From NCBI GenBank assembly GCA_030280995.1, contig JASXTE010000015.1, positions 20,480,501 through 20,544,500 of the forward strand: a DNA stretch of 64,000 nucleotides, in the 5' to 3' direction. This DNA comes from Hemileia vastatrix (taxonomy: Eukaryota > Basidiomycota > Pucciniomycetes > Pucciniales > Zaghouaniaceae). The position numbers and the translations under genes were made by a program. The number at the start of each line of letters is the position of its first letter. Within the stretch, counting starts at the first letter, position 1. The notes beneath the pieces are model-generated. The model was not told the DNA's origin. It saw only the letters and a program-made list of their open reading frames with translations, and did not search any database. Shown in pieces: positions 44,465 to 55,169 of this stretch.

Positions 44465-45457
44465 TCAAGGGTTGTTATCTTTTGAAGAATCGAAATTAGA
44501 AAATTTAGAAGGACCTTGATCTATTTCCTGGGATTCAAATCTTATTTCACGGTCATGATAGTGTTGAAGCCAGTTGGCTATTTTGAAAAGGTCTCTTAAC
44601 AGTTGCTCTCTCATCCAAGATTCTGATCTATCAGAGGGGGGGTATTGTTGGAAATAAGCGATAAGGTTATTGAAATTGGCAAAAAGCTTTTCAGACACTA
44701 GGTGAATTGGAACTCTAGGGAAGCTTGGATTAGGTTCTGGTAGTTCATAAGCTGAATATGAAATTGGAGAACCGGTGGATGCTTATCAAATTAAAATATC
44801 AGCAAATTAAAACCTGAAGATTAAAAAAATAAAAAGATACAACTAACCTGTGTCAACACTATCATGATCATAGATAAACGGCTTACTTGGTAATGGAGTG
44901 GGATTTTTTATTTTTGATAGATGAGGAGGATTGGTGTTGGATTTGGTGTTTGAAGTAGATGTTCTGGGCCTTTTGGATGAAACAAGAGAAGATGAAGATT
45001 GCTGGCTATTATAGGACCTTTTGTGCTTCAAGATGTTGGAAGTAGGAGAAGAATTGTTAGAAGGTTGAAGCATGGCCCTGGGAGCAGCAAGAGTTCTTGG
45101 GGGAGTAGCAGCAAGTCTAGATTGGAGAGAAGGACCCAGAGGATTAGGTGATGGAGAAAGATTTAAATAGGCTGATGGAGAAAAAGGGATGGGATCTTTA
45201 GAGGTTGATGGAATAGGGGGTGGAGTAGAAGGTGAAGAAGTAGGAGGAGGTTTGCAGAAGGCGGCGAAGCTAGTAGCAGTAATGGGGAAAGAACCACAGT
45301 TCAAGCCAGAACATTTTCTTTTCTTCTCATAGCAGGATAAACAGGCCCTGTTATAAGTGTGCTTTTGCCAGTTGAAAGTGAAGATACATTCCCTATGGGT
45401 GAAAGCACAATATTTGCAAGATTGATCAGCTGAAGCAATGAAGTCAGAAGGTTTCAT
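44465..45457 (-). CDS. Intact antisense gene of element C: six-cysteine (Zn2Cys6-like) protein
   Basis: It runs opposite to gag-pol. Exon 1 is 45457-44848, with an intron (GT at 44847, AG at 44782; 66 nt) and exon 2 at 44781-44465. The phases join into 308 residues. Cysteines at 14, 17, 24, 39, 42 and 49 give C-X2-C-X6-C-X14-C-X2-C-X6-C, the spacing of fungal Zn(II)2Cys6 clusters with a long middle loop, and basic residues (EKKRKC) close it. Residues ~60-200 are Ser/Pro/Thr-rich with basic patches (KHKRS, SSKRPRTS). Exon 2 is helical (LFANFNNLIAYFQQY, WMREQLLRDLFKIANWLQ). D has a decayed homologue with the same cysteines and intron position. DNA binding or regulation of the element is inference. 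Notably it is open while sense gag and pol have stops. Confidence 0.75.
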
Positions 45458-45551
45458 CTTGTTAGGAGATATTTTTTTGAAGAAGAAAACTTGAAACTAG
45501 GATGAAGAAAGCTGGTGGAAAAATCTGGGTTCAAGGATAGAGAAGTTGTTA

Positions 45552-45919
45552 GGTCCACCAAGACCCTAAACTGGACTATTATCAAGTTGTTGGGTCCACC
45601 ATGACCTTAAACTGGATTTCTTATCGATTAAATGTTTGGTCCACCATGACTTTAAACTGGTAGTTCATGCATTGTTTTAGTCCACTATGACATTAAACTG
45701 GATTATCAAATTTATTCAATCTTTGGACAAGCCTAGGCCTTACTTAGGAATTTATCAAGTTATTTATGCACCTAAACTATCTTTGGTCCACCAAGACCAT
45801 AAACTGGCAATCGATTATATGTTTGGTCTACCAAGACTTTAAACTGGAATGTCAATCTTGTTTGGATAACTCAATTCAATCTTTTAATTTATCACTGTCC
45901 ACTAAGACTTTAAACTGGT
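45552..45919 (+). repeat. Array of seven hairpin motifs upstream of the C antisense gene
   Basis: Copies start near 45552, 45593, 45638, 45679, 45785, 45825 and 45896. Each is (A/G/T)GTC-CAYYAW-GAC(C/T/A), 0-1 base, then TTAAACTGG or a close variant, separated by unrelated AT-rich spacers. The array lies immediately before the antisense ATG at 45457, that is, in its presumed promoter or 5' UTR. Confidence 0.85.
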
Positions 45920-45975
45920 TATTCAATAATTTCTGGAATTGGGTGCTGATAAGCTTTAGGAAGTTAAAATTTTAG

Positions 45976-46570
45976 GTGGTGATGATGATAAGGAAAGCAT
46001 AATGGTTAATTAGGTGAAATTTGTGGCGCTTTAACATGGTCTAAAGTTAATATTATTATTGGAAGCCTGGCAAAAAGTATTTTATGGGTTTGCTGTATAG
46101 CAAAGTTTGAAAATTGTGATGAAGGAATCAGAAATTAGGATGGTAGTTGGATTTTAGGGAATGATTTTTTTTAGTGCCTCATTTTTAGGCCATTTTTGGT
46201 GTGAAGCTTGGAGGACCTTATGGCGAGATTGGAATCATAGAATTCGGCTCAGTGGGGGGCCCTATGAGGTTGGAATCAGGAGTATTTGGCTCATAGGAAG
46301 ATCCACTCTCTCAATGCTGTGACAAGAAGGAAGACTGGTATATGGGAGTCTGAAGGGATTCAAACCTTGCTCTCAGTAGTGGAATCATCACAAGATTTAT
46401 GTTATTTTATTTTATGTTATATCAAGCCAGAGAAGAAGAAACAACGTTTTTATTGTAAAGAATTAAAAGAAGACCAGCTAAAACAAATTTATCAAATTAT
46501 TTTATTAGAAAAGATAATTCTTTTGGAATTGCTCAATCACTTATGCAAAGTTTTATGAATGGGGACATTC
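45976..46570. other. C 3' region between array and polypurine tract
   Basis: A plus-strand frame (46286-46558) ends just before the PPT and shares its final NGDILNWREDV-coding bases with D. The rest of that frame is not convincingly conserved with D's 26128-26409 frame. I do not call it a gene. Confidence 0.35.
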
Positions 46571-46586
46571 TCAATTGGAGGGAGGA
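46571..46586 (+). promoter_or_regulatory. Polypurine tract of element C
   Basis: TCAATTGGAGGGAGGA ends exactly where the 3' LTR starts (TGTGGTAG). It is identical in core to D's tract. Confidence 0.85.
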
Positions 46587-47722
46587 TGTGGTAGCCTAAA
46601 GATTAGTATGGCACCTAAGTACGTAAATGGAGTTATTACGGCGTGCAAGATTGGTGTTATTATTTTTTTTATATAAAAGGGTTTTATTTAATTTATTTGA
46701 GTTTTAAATATGAAGAAATTGGTCAAGAGCGAATGCCTACACAAAAACAATTTATTTTATGGAGAAAACTTACTTTTACGGTCTGAAAAGTTTATAGGTA
46801 TCAAGTCGAGTCACTCAAGAGCCTTTGGAAATTTTTCCAGAAGTTTTACTATTTTTCTTATATTTTTAAATGAATTTTAAAGTTTTATAGAAATATTTAC
46901 GTTTTCAGAAATTACTTAACTTTGATGAAATTTCACGGGGTAATTAGAGCTGCGCAGACTACGAAACTTAGTTTGGTATGTAAAGGGGAAGTGGCTCTAT
47001 CATGTGTAATTTTTCTAGATTTTTTATTATAGTTTTTAAGGTTCTAATTGAGTCCGGAAGTCGGGATGGACTCCGTACGGACTCCATACGGACTCCGCTT
47101 TGACTCCGTACGGACTCCGTACAGGCTCCGGATTGACTCTGGGAGAGCTCTGGAGGGGAAAACTTAGGCACGTGACTAGGAATACTTAAGCGCTTCTCAA
47201 ACTCAAAATTGAGAGGGGGGACAGAACATACAGCCTAATCATTAACCACCACAGTCTCATTTTTTATTACTCAACAAATTAAATAAATTTGTAATACCCT
47301 TAAAACTTTATATTTTATAAATAACATTTTAGAAATACTACTCAACAATTCAAATCACACTTCATACAGGGTATCTTTAGAAAGGTCTTCATCGCTGGGA
47401 CTTGATTATTGCTGTCTCATAAAAATTCAAATTATTATAAAAACATAAAAGTCAATCTTTTCAGATCTTTCACTGGTACACCTTAATTGTTGTTATCAGT
47501 ATTTCTTCCTCAACAGCCACTTTTACTTAAATCTCAATAAGCGTTAATTATTTTAGAGTTTCATTATTTTTATCAATAAGATCCAAGTAGACTGGTTAGC
47601 TTAGTGATTTAGAATTCCCATTTTGTTATTTTATTTGGAAGGACGGGGTTTTCAGCTAAATCCACACATCTCCTACGGATTCTGCTTACAGCAAGGCAAC
47701 TGTAAGAGTTTACCTTACCATA
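46587..47722 (+). repeat. 3' LTR of element C
   Basis: 1136 bp, nearly identical to the 5' LTR apart from scattered changes and the GGACTCCGTAC array near 47050-47135. Followed by ACGG, the target duplication. Confidence 0.93.
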
Positions 47723-48363
47723 ACGGGGAATTTGTTACTGACTCAATGTGTAAGACTGTGTTAAAAGAATTTATTTTAAATTTCCTTTTACCATTCATGC
47801 CAATTGTAAAATTGTTATTAGCAGGGTCTAATTTTACACCAAATTTAGTCAGAATATCATTTCCAATGATAAAACAGTTACTACAGTTAGTATTATCCAT
47901 TACTAAAAAGTCACAAGTTACCCTTACATAACCATGTTGGTGTTTAAAGAAGACAGCAGCTTTGTATTTACCAATGGGGTGTAGCACTGATCCAAAACCT
48001 CTCCAATTTTTATTTTGAAGTAGTTCAAGCTTAAACTTATATTCACTATCAATTTTCTGTAATGTATTAGTGGAAACAACAGAACCAGCAGCTCCTGTGT
48101 CCAGTACTATATTAACATTTTCACCAGAAATGATAGCTGGAACCGTGATAGGTGTCATTCTAAAGTTATCAGCTTGTATATCCTTAATGATTTCAGCATC
48201 CTCAAAATTCATTAAAGATTCATTTGAGTCCATATTTAATATTGGATTTTCAAAGATGGACAAATCATCTTCCAACATACAGACTTCATTTTCATCACTA
48301 TATGAGATATTGCTGTCATAATCACTTGATTCTTTACTTTTTTCAGTTTCAGTTTCAGATTCA
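47723..48363 (-). pseudogene. A protease
   Basis: The minus strand carries an intact retropepsin core, with catalytic IVLDTGAAGSVVS, FGSVLHPIGKYKAAVF and the C-terminal FIIGNDILTKFGVKLDP. The frame was cut in the linker to RT by element C at 47722 and continues at 34507. Except for that insertion and a stop at its N-terminal side (TAA near 48366), the domain is intact, unlike A' where the active site is changed. Confidence 0.85.
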
Positions 48364-49931
48364 CGTTAATTTTCAACAATATTTATGTTTTTCTCACATT
48401 TGTGACCTTTGACCCAAGGTTTGTTACACTTATAACAAGTATTTGTTTCATACTTTTTAGGTACTACAGGTGCAGTAGGTTTTTACTGCTTCTCCTGAAG
48501 TGTTTTTGAATTCTGAGTTTTTACAGGTTCAACATTTTGTTTATAAGTGGAATACCTTGATTCATACTTATGGTTTAATAATATTTCATTGAAAATATTA
48601 ATAAAGTCAGAATATTCAGTAACATTTAATGTTCTAGCTACAACAATGTCTCTGACAGATATAGGTAATTTATATATTATATTATCTTTCCATAAGTTAA
48701 AATCCATATGAGGCTCAATGGCTTTTAATATTTTGTTTAAATTCATTAAAAATATCATAGGTTTGTCACCATTCAACGGATTATACCTAGTCTTCTCATA
48801 AAGTCTCTGCTGAGTAAGCCTAAACTTAGAACCTCCAAATTGGTTTTCAATACGTTGTTTCCATTCAGCCCAAGAGTAATCTTTACCCTCACTCACGACA
48901 GCTTCAAACCATAATAAAGCAACATCCTTTAATAAAGAAATTAATTTTGATGTTATTTCTTCATCTGGTAACTTATATGAGAATTTTAAGTTGTCAATTC
49001 TTTGAATAAAATGTTGCCAATCAGAGCTGGCTTCCCCATCATAAGTTGGGTACTGATCTATTTTAGGCCAGTTTTTCTGATTGGATTTTATCTCACTAAT
49101 CTTAGGTAAATTCAACAACTCATTCACTTTTGATAAATGGTCTTGTATTTCCTCCTGCACGGATTTGTGACTTACATTTTCAGATTTGACACTACCACCA
49201 GATGGTTTTAATTGTGGTGGTATAGGGAAGGAATGAGATTCACTTTTGCCAATGAAAGGATTATTATTATATTGATTATACTTATGATTATCCTGATTAA
49301 TTAGTAGATTGGCAGTTTCAAACTCAACTTTAGTTAATCTTTGTAGCAACTCAGAGACACTTTGATTTGTCTGGGCAAAATATAACTTTGTTCTTGATTC
49401 AGTTTTTAATAAATGTGTTTCATATAATTTTTCTAACTCACAGAATTCGTTTGAAAGGTCATTATATTTATTACTCAATGAATCATATTTAAGAGTTAAA
49501 GACAAATGTTCTTTATCTAATTCTTTGTTACGTGTTGCTAATTGAGAAATGTTTAATGTCAAGGATGAAATTGTATCACTAGTGAGCTTAACTGTATGTT
49601 CCTCACAATCAGTCATTCTATTCCACAATGCTGAAACAATTCTATGGACAGTTGGATTATTGTTAAAATATTCCATGTCTTCCTTTTCAATTCTCTCACT
49701 CTCCTGTGAACTTCTCATCTCACTAGTAGGTGGTTGCAACTGAGGGTTAACTGTATTATCATTATAAATAGTACTGTTATTGTGGACAAAAGACAAGTCA
49801 GGTGTATCTACTCTAAAACCTAAGTTTCTTAAATCCTCCTCTATTTTTTGCACAGATTTAACATCAATAGAATTACCTTTATTGTAATTATGAGTATTAT
49901 GTTCAATCTGAGAGGGTAATCTACTTACCAT
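48364..49931 (-). pseudogene. A gag ORF2 (capsid and zinc knuckle)
   Basis: The proposed start is the ATG at 49931, inside ATGGTAAG. The first ~250 residues are Asn/Ser-rich and helical, then the capsid domain (KIDQYPTYDGEASSDWQHFI, QFGGSKFRLTQQRLYEKTRY). An in-frame TAA at 48483 precedes the knuckle CYKCNKPWVKGHKC, which is still encoded in the same frame. A' has no stop at the matching site, so this is a private mutation of A. gag packages element RNA into particles. Confidence 0.82.
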
Positions 49932-50446
49932 GGGATGGTTGCCAGTCCTGATTTTTGGCCCTTTTTTCCTTTGTAAGGGTGAGCTGAGGAAGTCAGATGA
50001 GGTGGTGGATCCCTGTTGCAACTGTGGCTTGTCCACTGTTGATGAAACCAGTCCCATTTCCATTTGTCTACCAGGATTTTCTCCTGGGAGTGAGTTGACC
50101 CGCCTTGGATAGGGGGTTGCTGATTTGACTGACTGGGCTGGCCTCCCTTTAATTCTGCCAATGCCTGACTCATCTTCTGAAACCCTACCTTGCAATTGTT
50201 TTGCAACTGCTCTACCTCTTTGAACATGAGTGATTTTGATTCCTCCAATTCCAGAACCTGTTTGGCCAGGTGGGACAGTTGATCCTGAAGAGGAGGAGAC
50301 GTCTTTTTTATAGTTATCTTTTTAAAGAGGGCGTCCTTTTCCTCTATACTCATGCTTTCTTCCTGGGGGTATTGTTGACCCTCCATGGTGATGTCCTGGA
50401 AAGTTTTTGTTAGCTTTAGACCTGGTATTATAAGCAGGCTTTTCAC
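49925..50446 (-). CDS. A gag ORF1 (upstream accessory frame)
   Basis: 173 codons. A coiled-coil-like stretch (DQLSHLAKQVLELEESKSLMFKEVEQLQ) is followed by a Gln/Pro-rich part and a tryptophan-rich end (DKWKWDWFHQQW) conserved with A' ORF1. It ends in TAA that overlaps the ORF2 ATG by 7 nt (ATGGTAA). Either ORF1 and ORF2 are linked by termination-reinitiation or frameshifting, or GTAAG is a splice donor that removes part of the message. The true start is uncertain; other in-frame ATGs occur downstream. Confidence 0.6.
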   Translation of the reverse strand: MKSLLIIPGLKLTKTFQDITMEGQQYPQEESMSIEEKDALFKKITIKKTSPPLQDQLSHLAKQVLELEESKSLMFKEVEQLQNNCKVGFQKMSQALAELKGGQPSQSNQQPPIQGGSTHSQEKILVDKWKWDWFHQQWTSHSCNRDPPPHLTSSAHPYKGKKGQKSGLATIPW

Positions 50447-50980
50447 TTACACTGTCCTGGGGAGCTTTCATATTGTTAAGAATGACAATATTTTACGTCT
50501 ACAAAAGGAAAAAACTCTATGGAATCAGTAGACAAAAGATATTAGCAATGTTATTACTAATAAAAAAGCAATGGAGCTTACCCTGAATTTATATCTTTAT
50601 TTATTTAAATAAAATATAAGAAAATTCAAAAAAATCTGTTAAAAATATAATAATAAGTTTAAATAGACCTCTATAAGGGTGAATAAGTAGCTTACTAAGC
50701 TTTAACAAAATACCAATTTAATTGGGTGTTATATTGGTGTCCAAATACCAAGTGAAATTGGGTTTATATTGGGTACAGTTACTACTGTAAATATCTAATT
50801 TTTATGATAAAAAATTAGTACAAATATTTTAAGGGTTCTTTTCCGCAATCCATGAGCTATGATGACCCACTAATATGCAGCAGACCCAAATATTTGGTTA
50901 TTTTGGGCTGTACTAAGGTAAAAATCACGTCCCAAGGCTTATACTAAATAATAAGTAAAATATAAGGAAAGACCCCCAAT
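50447..50980 (-). other. A 5' leader with candidate primer-binding site
   Basis: Non-coding. Next to the LTR edge the minus strand reads ACA-AT-TGGGGGTCTTTCC, where TGGGGGTC is a candidate primer site. A ~33-bp unit with ACCAATTTAATTGGG and TTATATTGG is repeated twice (about 50710-50780). Confidence 0.5.
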
Positions 50981-52157
50981 TGTCAGTATAGTCTAGTATA
51001 TAATTATGATATAATAGTGTTTATTTATGGTCCTACTACTTATTGATAAATGATTTAGTGATTAAATCTCAGGGGAAGACTAATAAAATAGTTATACTCA
51101 AATAAAACTCACAATACTTGGATTTAAATGCGTGCTAGTGGTGGAAAATAGATGAATAAAATATAGTTATAGCTTATATAAAGATAATATCAATTTATAA
51201 TGGCTTTATAATATATTTCTAAATGTTAATAATTGTATAGTAGTATTTATTGGAGTTTTAGTAATTGAATGATGATAAATAACCGTAAAAATCCCTCCTT
51301 ACTTATACCCAAATCCCCTGGAGTGCACAGACCTTCAATCCAGATGATGTCACTGCTATCCCTGGAAATTACAGCACTGTGAGGGCCCATCACCTCCCCA
51401 TGGCGTCCACTTCAAGCAGTTTCAACACCCAGACCTCCAGTAAGGACCCTCCATTACTATTAATAATAACACAGATCCATACCATAAATAGAAAACCCAG
51501 ATAAAAGCGGATACCATAAAGAAACAGGTAAAATAAACAGTCAAAAAGAGATTTAATGAAACCAAAAGCATATAAAAGAAACAAATAAAATTTCCAAGCC
51601 CCCAATAACATCCTTAAGAATCCACATTAACCCAGAAATATCCTTCCAACCCATAAATCTGTGAATAACCATCCAAGGAAGTAATTTTAGTTGTCCAAAC
51701 TGGGTGTATGTGCCTGATATAGGTGTCTATGCTTCTTTAGGCGTTGTGAGTCCACTGATTTCGTCCATATGACCTAAAATAAGCAGAAAAACAAAGGCTA
51801 TAGGCTATTAAGGGGCTAAAACCCACTTATATACCTAAATATACATAATATACTGCATATTTCACTGAATATGAGATTTATGTATACATATAAGCTTATG
51901 TATGTCAATAATTACTTCATATCACTTAAGATAAGTATATTATGACTCCATTAACACCTTAATAAATATTATTAGGCCATGGATAAGCTATTTAAACTAT
52001 TATAAGTTATATAATAGAATAATAATTATATATATATAAAATAAAGTAATATATATTATTATTTTAACCTTATTTTTAAGATATAAGCTTAATTTACTTA
52101 AGGTTATCTTATTTTAAGCATAAGAAATACTCAGTCCTAAGGATATTTAGGCTGACA
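50981..52157 (-). repeat. 5' LTR of element A
   Basis: 1177 bp, nearly identical to 30090-31262. Followed by CTCCT, the target duplication. Confidence 0.93.
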
Positions 52158-52162
52158 CTCCT

Positions 52163-52909
52163 GTTCCATAATGACCCTCGAACCTTCAATAACGACCAAT
52201 CGAAGGTTATTTACGCTTCTTCATTCCTAGCCAGGAAAGCAGCAAGATGGTTTGAGCCTTATCTTCTCATGCTCTCTTCAACAGAAACCCAAATAACTGG
52301 GAAAAGTACGAAGACCAATTCGTCACATTTTTTGGTGACCCTAATGAAACTGACAACGCAGAAATTGAACTTGATTTTCTTCGCATGAGTGATAATGGTA
52401 AAGCCTCTAAATATATTTCGAACTTCAGAGCACTTCAAACTCGAGTAGGTTGGAATGATGCTTCCCTTAAGTATCATTTCAAAAAAGGACTTCCTTCAAG
52501 GATTCTGGATCAATTAAATCTTCATGGTCAGAAGATGACTACTTTAACGGATTTAATGGATTGAACCCTCAAACTCGAAGGCGTTTACCCAGGAAGGCTT
52601 CAATGTTGTCGATACGCCAACAAATCTCAAGGCCTAAATTTGAAATCGGGACCTTCTTCACACCCACAAACAACTCAATCCCCCTCGACTCAATCCAAAC
52701 CCAATAAGGGAAAGGATAAACCTCAACCTAAAAGCTTGACCCCAGGCGATATCAGCAAAATACTGGATCCTAAAGGGGAACTTAAAGAAGCTGAGAGGAA
52801 GAGACGAGCAGATAATGGGTTATGTATGTATTGTGGGGGTAAGCACAAGCTGGAAGATTGTGTAAAATTGAAGGAAAGAGAAGGTACTAGTTTGAATTCA
52901 AAAAACTAG
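52163..52909 (+). pseudogene. B gag, C-terminal part with zinc knuckle
   Basis: It resumes the capsid domain interrupted at 30089: FHNDPRTFNNDQSKVIYASSFLARKAARWFEPYL, the usual Retrotrans_gag core, then FGDPNETDNAEIELDFLRM with frameshifts. From 52640 the frame is open, with a charged linker (LTPGDISKILDPKGELKEAE) and a single knuckle CMYCGGKHKLEDC (C-X2-C-X3-H-X4-C, one residue short of the usual spacing). Confidence 0.82.
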
Positions 52910-52923
52910 TAGATAGTTTACTT

Positions 52924-53295
52924 GTGTGGAAAGCAAACTATCTTATCTCTCCCAGTGCACAGAACCTCCATGTCTTCAGGAATGGAGTTGCCTTAAACCA
53001 CTTGAGATTCATTCTTTTTAAGGAGGATATCCCCTTCAGTTGTCTTATAGACTCTGGAGCTTCAATTTCTTTTGTTAGTTTATCTTTTGCCGAGAAGTTA
53101 CAACTAAAATTTACAGATATCGGTCAAACTCCAATTTACTTGGTTGAATCAGAGGAACCCAAATATTGGGTAGGTAAGAAAGTTTTATGGGTTTTCAAAT
53201 TTCCGAACTTTCCCTCCTTCGAGTGGGAATTATCAGTCTTGGATGTCCCAAGGATGGACGATACCATTCTTGGCCATGATTTTTTAACGCATTAG
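52924..53295 (+). pseudogene. B aspartic protease
   Basis: The active site is CLIDSGASISFVS, followed by the flap-region SEEPKYWVG and TILGHDFLTH near the C-terminus. A TAG follows, then the same frame goes on into RT, so the stop is a lesion or a readthrough site. Protease motif residues are intact. Confidence 0.82.
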
Positions 53296-54546
53296 AATCC
53301 TGAAATTGATTGGACACAGGGATTGATCACCCCACACACTAAGTATATTTCTAATTCTTCAATGCAGGTCAATAGGGAGTTAAACAACCCGCCTGACCAT
53401 GTCCTGCTAGAGGAAATATCTCTGCCAGATGACTTGCAAGCATCTGATTTTTCTCTAAATGAGCAATTGGCTAACCCTTCTAGCTCGATGAATTCACTCA
53501 AAGAGGATTTAAATTGCCTCAAATTAATTGAATTGTGCTCCCTCAATTCTGGTCTTGCCTCAACAGATTTTCTTGAAGATGATGAGGACGACCAAATCAA
53601 CGTTGAAGCCATTAAATCAACTCTACCGGAAATCTATCATGATTTCCTCGATGTTCTCTCAATCCGCAAGGCTGATAAGTTACCACCTCATCGACCCTAC
53701 AACCATCAAATAGAGTTAATAGGTCCTGTCTATTCTTTGTCAAAGGACGAATCTCAAGTTCTTCAAGACTACATTGCAGAGAATGTAGCCAAAAGTTTCA
53801 TCAGAGCCAGTAAATCTCCAACTGGCTCCCTTGTTCTTTTTGTAAAGAAAAAGGATGGTAGCCTTAGGTTGTGTGTTGACTATAGAAAGCTCAACACAGT
53901 CACTAAGAAGAATGCATATCCTGTTCCTCCTATGTCATTGCATTTTACCCTCTTTAATGGTGCTAATTTCATTTCTAAAATTGATCTTAGAGGCACTTAC
54001 AATCTTATTTGCATTGCGGAAGGTCATGAACCACTAACTGCAATGCGCACTAGATTTGGTAGTTTTGAATATTTAGTTATGCCTTTTGGATTGTGTAACG
54101 CACCATCAAATTTTCAAACTTTTGTTAATGACATCTTCCAAGATGTTGTCAAACAATTTTTTGTCCTCTATTTAGATGATATTTTAATTTTCTCGAAGAC
54201 ACTAGATGAACATATTCATCATGTTTGACAGGTTCGAAATTGACTTCGAGATCACGGTCTCTACGCCAAGCACAATAAATGCAAATTCCATCTTAAATCA
54301 ATCAATTTTTTGGGTTTTACGTTTTCCACTGATGGTTTAGTCATGGACAACAAAAAGTTCCAAAAGGTCCTGGAATGGCCTGAGCCCAAAACTGTTAAAT
54401 CCCTCCATGGATTTTTGGGTTTTAGAAATTTCTATAGAAGATTTATTAAAGATTACTCTAAAGCTATTTCCAATCTTACTTCTCTTCTTAGAAAAGATAT
54501 TCCTTTGTTTTTACTTCTACAGAACAAAAGGAATTTGAAGCATTGA
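53296..54546 (+). pseudogene. B reverse transcriptase
   Basis: Same frame as the protease. Visible parts: linker LPEIYHDFLDVLS, PPHRPYNHQIEL, fingers KKKDGSLRLCVDYRKLN, palm SKIDLRGTYNLI and MPFGLCNAPSNFQ, catalytic YLDDILIFSK, then a stop (TGA near 54227) in a CGA-like codon. The frame goes on with the thumb and tether (LEWPEPKTVKSLHGFLGFRNFYRRFI). It shifts near 54530. The catalytic box is intact. Confidence 0.88.
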
Positions 54547-55148
54547 AGAGGGCGTTCACCACAGCTCCAATTTTTTGACACTTTGATCCTTCTGCTTCAA
54601 CAATCATCGAGACAGATGCAAGCAATTATGCTATCGCAGGGGTCATTTCTCAATTAAATCCTGAAACAAAATTGTTTCATCCTGTTGCTTTTGAGTCACT
54701 CAAACTCATTGCGGCAGAATTAAATTATGAAATTCATGACAAAGAGCTTTTAGCTATTATTCATTGTCTTAAAAAATGGCTCTCTTTTCTTCTCAGCCTA
54801 GATAGTCCTTTTCAAATTTTAACAGACCATAATGCTTTGAAATACTTTATGTCTTCCAAAGTTCTAACCAGGCATCAAGCCAGGTGGGCTGAATTCCTGT
54901 CTGAATTTCCTTTTTCTATTTCCTATCGCCCAGGTATGAACTGCATTGTCCCAGATATCTTGTCACGTCAGGAAAACGTTTACCCACAGCGGGGGGACAC
55001 ATTTTCTGACAAGAACCCAGCAAATGTGAAATCAATTTTCAACAAATCAATGTTAACAACTCATCAACTTAATTCAATGACAATTCAATCCTTTCAAAAT
55101 CCACTATCCAACATCCTCGAAGCTCAGTTGAAGGACAATTATTGTTAA
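54547..55148 (+). pseudogene. B RNase H
   Basis: After the frameshift: AFTTAPIF with a stop, ETDASNYAIAGVISQ, YEIHDKELLAIIHCLKKW and LTDHNALKYFMSS (D, E, D pattern). It ends in a TAA before the integrase in the same frame. Confidence 0.85.
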
Positions 55149-55169
55149 GGGTTAAAAGACAAAATACTC

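Larger units (their letters stand above)
34508..47722 (+). mobile_element. Long Ty3/Gypsy element C, TSD ACGG, youngest in the nest
   Basis: LTRs at 34508-35632 and 46587-47722 start TGTGGTAGCC and end TTACCATA. ACGG precedes the element (34504-34507) and follows it (47723-47726). Removing C rejoins element A's protease-RT linker in frame. The internal region (35633-46586) holds PBS, gag, protease, a repeat-bearing linker, RT-RNase H, integrase without a chromodomain, a long structured 3' region, an antisense gene and a PPT. The FIDD RT box followed by GGIKGP sets it apart from the chromodomain elements. It is related to D. Confidence 0.93.
30090..52157 (-). mobile_element. Chromodomain Ty3/Gypsy element A, TSD CTCCT, split by C
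   Basis: Minus-strand element: 5' LTR 50981-52157, leader, gag ORF1 and ORF2, protease, RT, RNase H, integrase, chromodomain-like tail, PPT, 3' LTR 30090-31262. CTCCT lies at 30085-30089 and 52158-52162. The LTRs are nearly identical by eye, so insertion is fairly recent. Element C occupies 34508-47722; without it A is about 8.9 kb. gag has an in-frame stop and RT a frameshift in its catalytic codon, so this copy is defective despite its youth. Confidence 0.93.

Noticed and set aside
45766..45975. 69-codon plus-strand frame in the C 3' region
   Set aside because: It consists of translated hairpin motifs and spacers. Codons are not preserved relative to D.
52259..52477. Minus-strand frame opposite B gag
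   Set aside because: Shadow of the capsid region that reads well on the plus strand.
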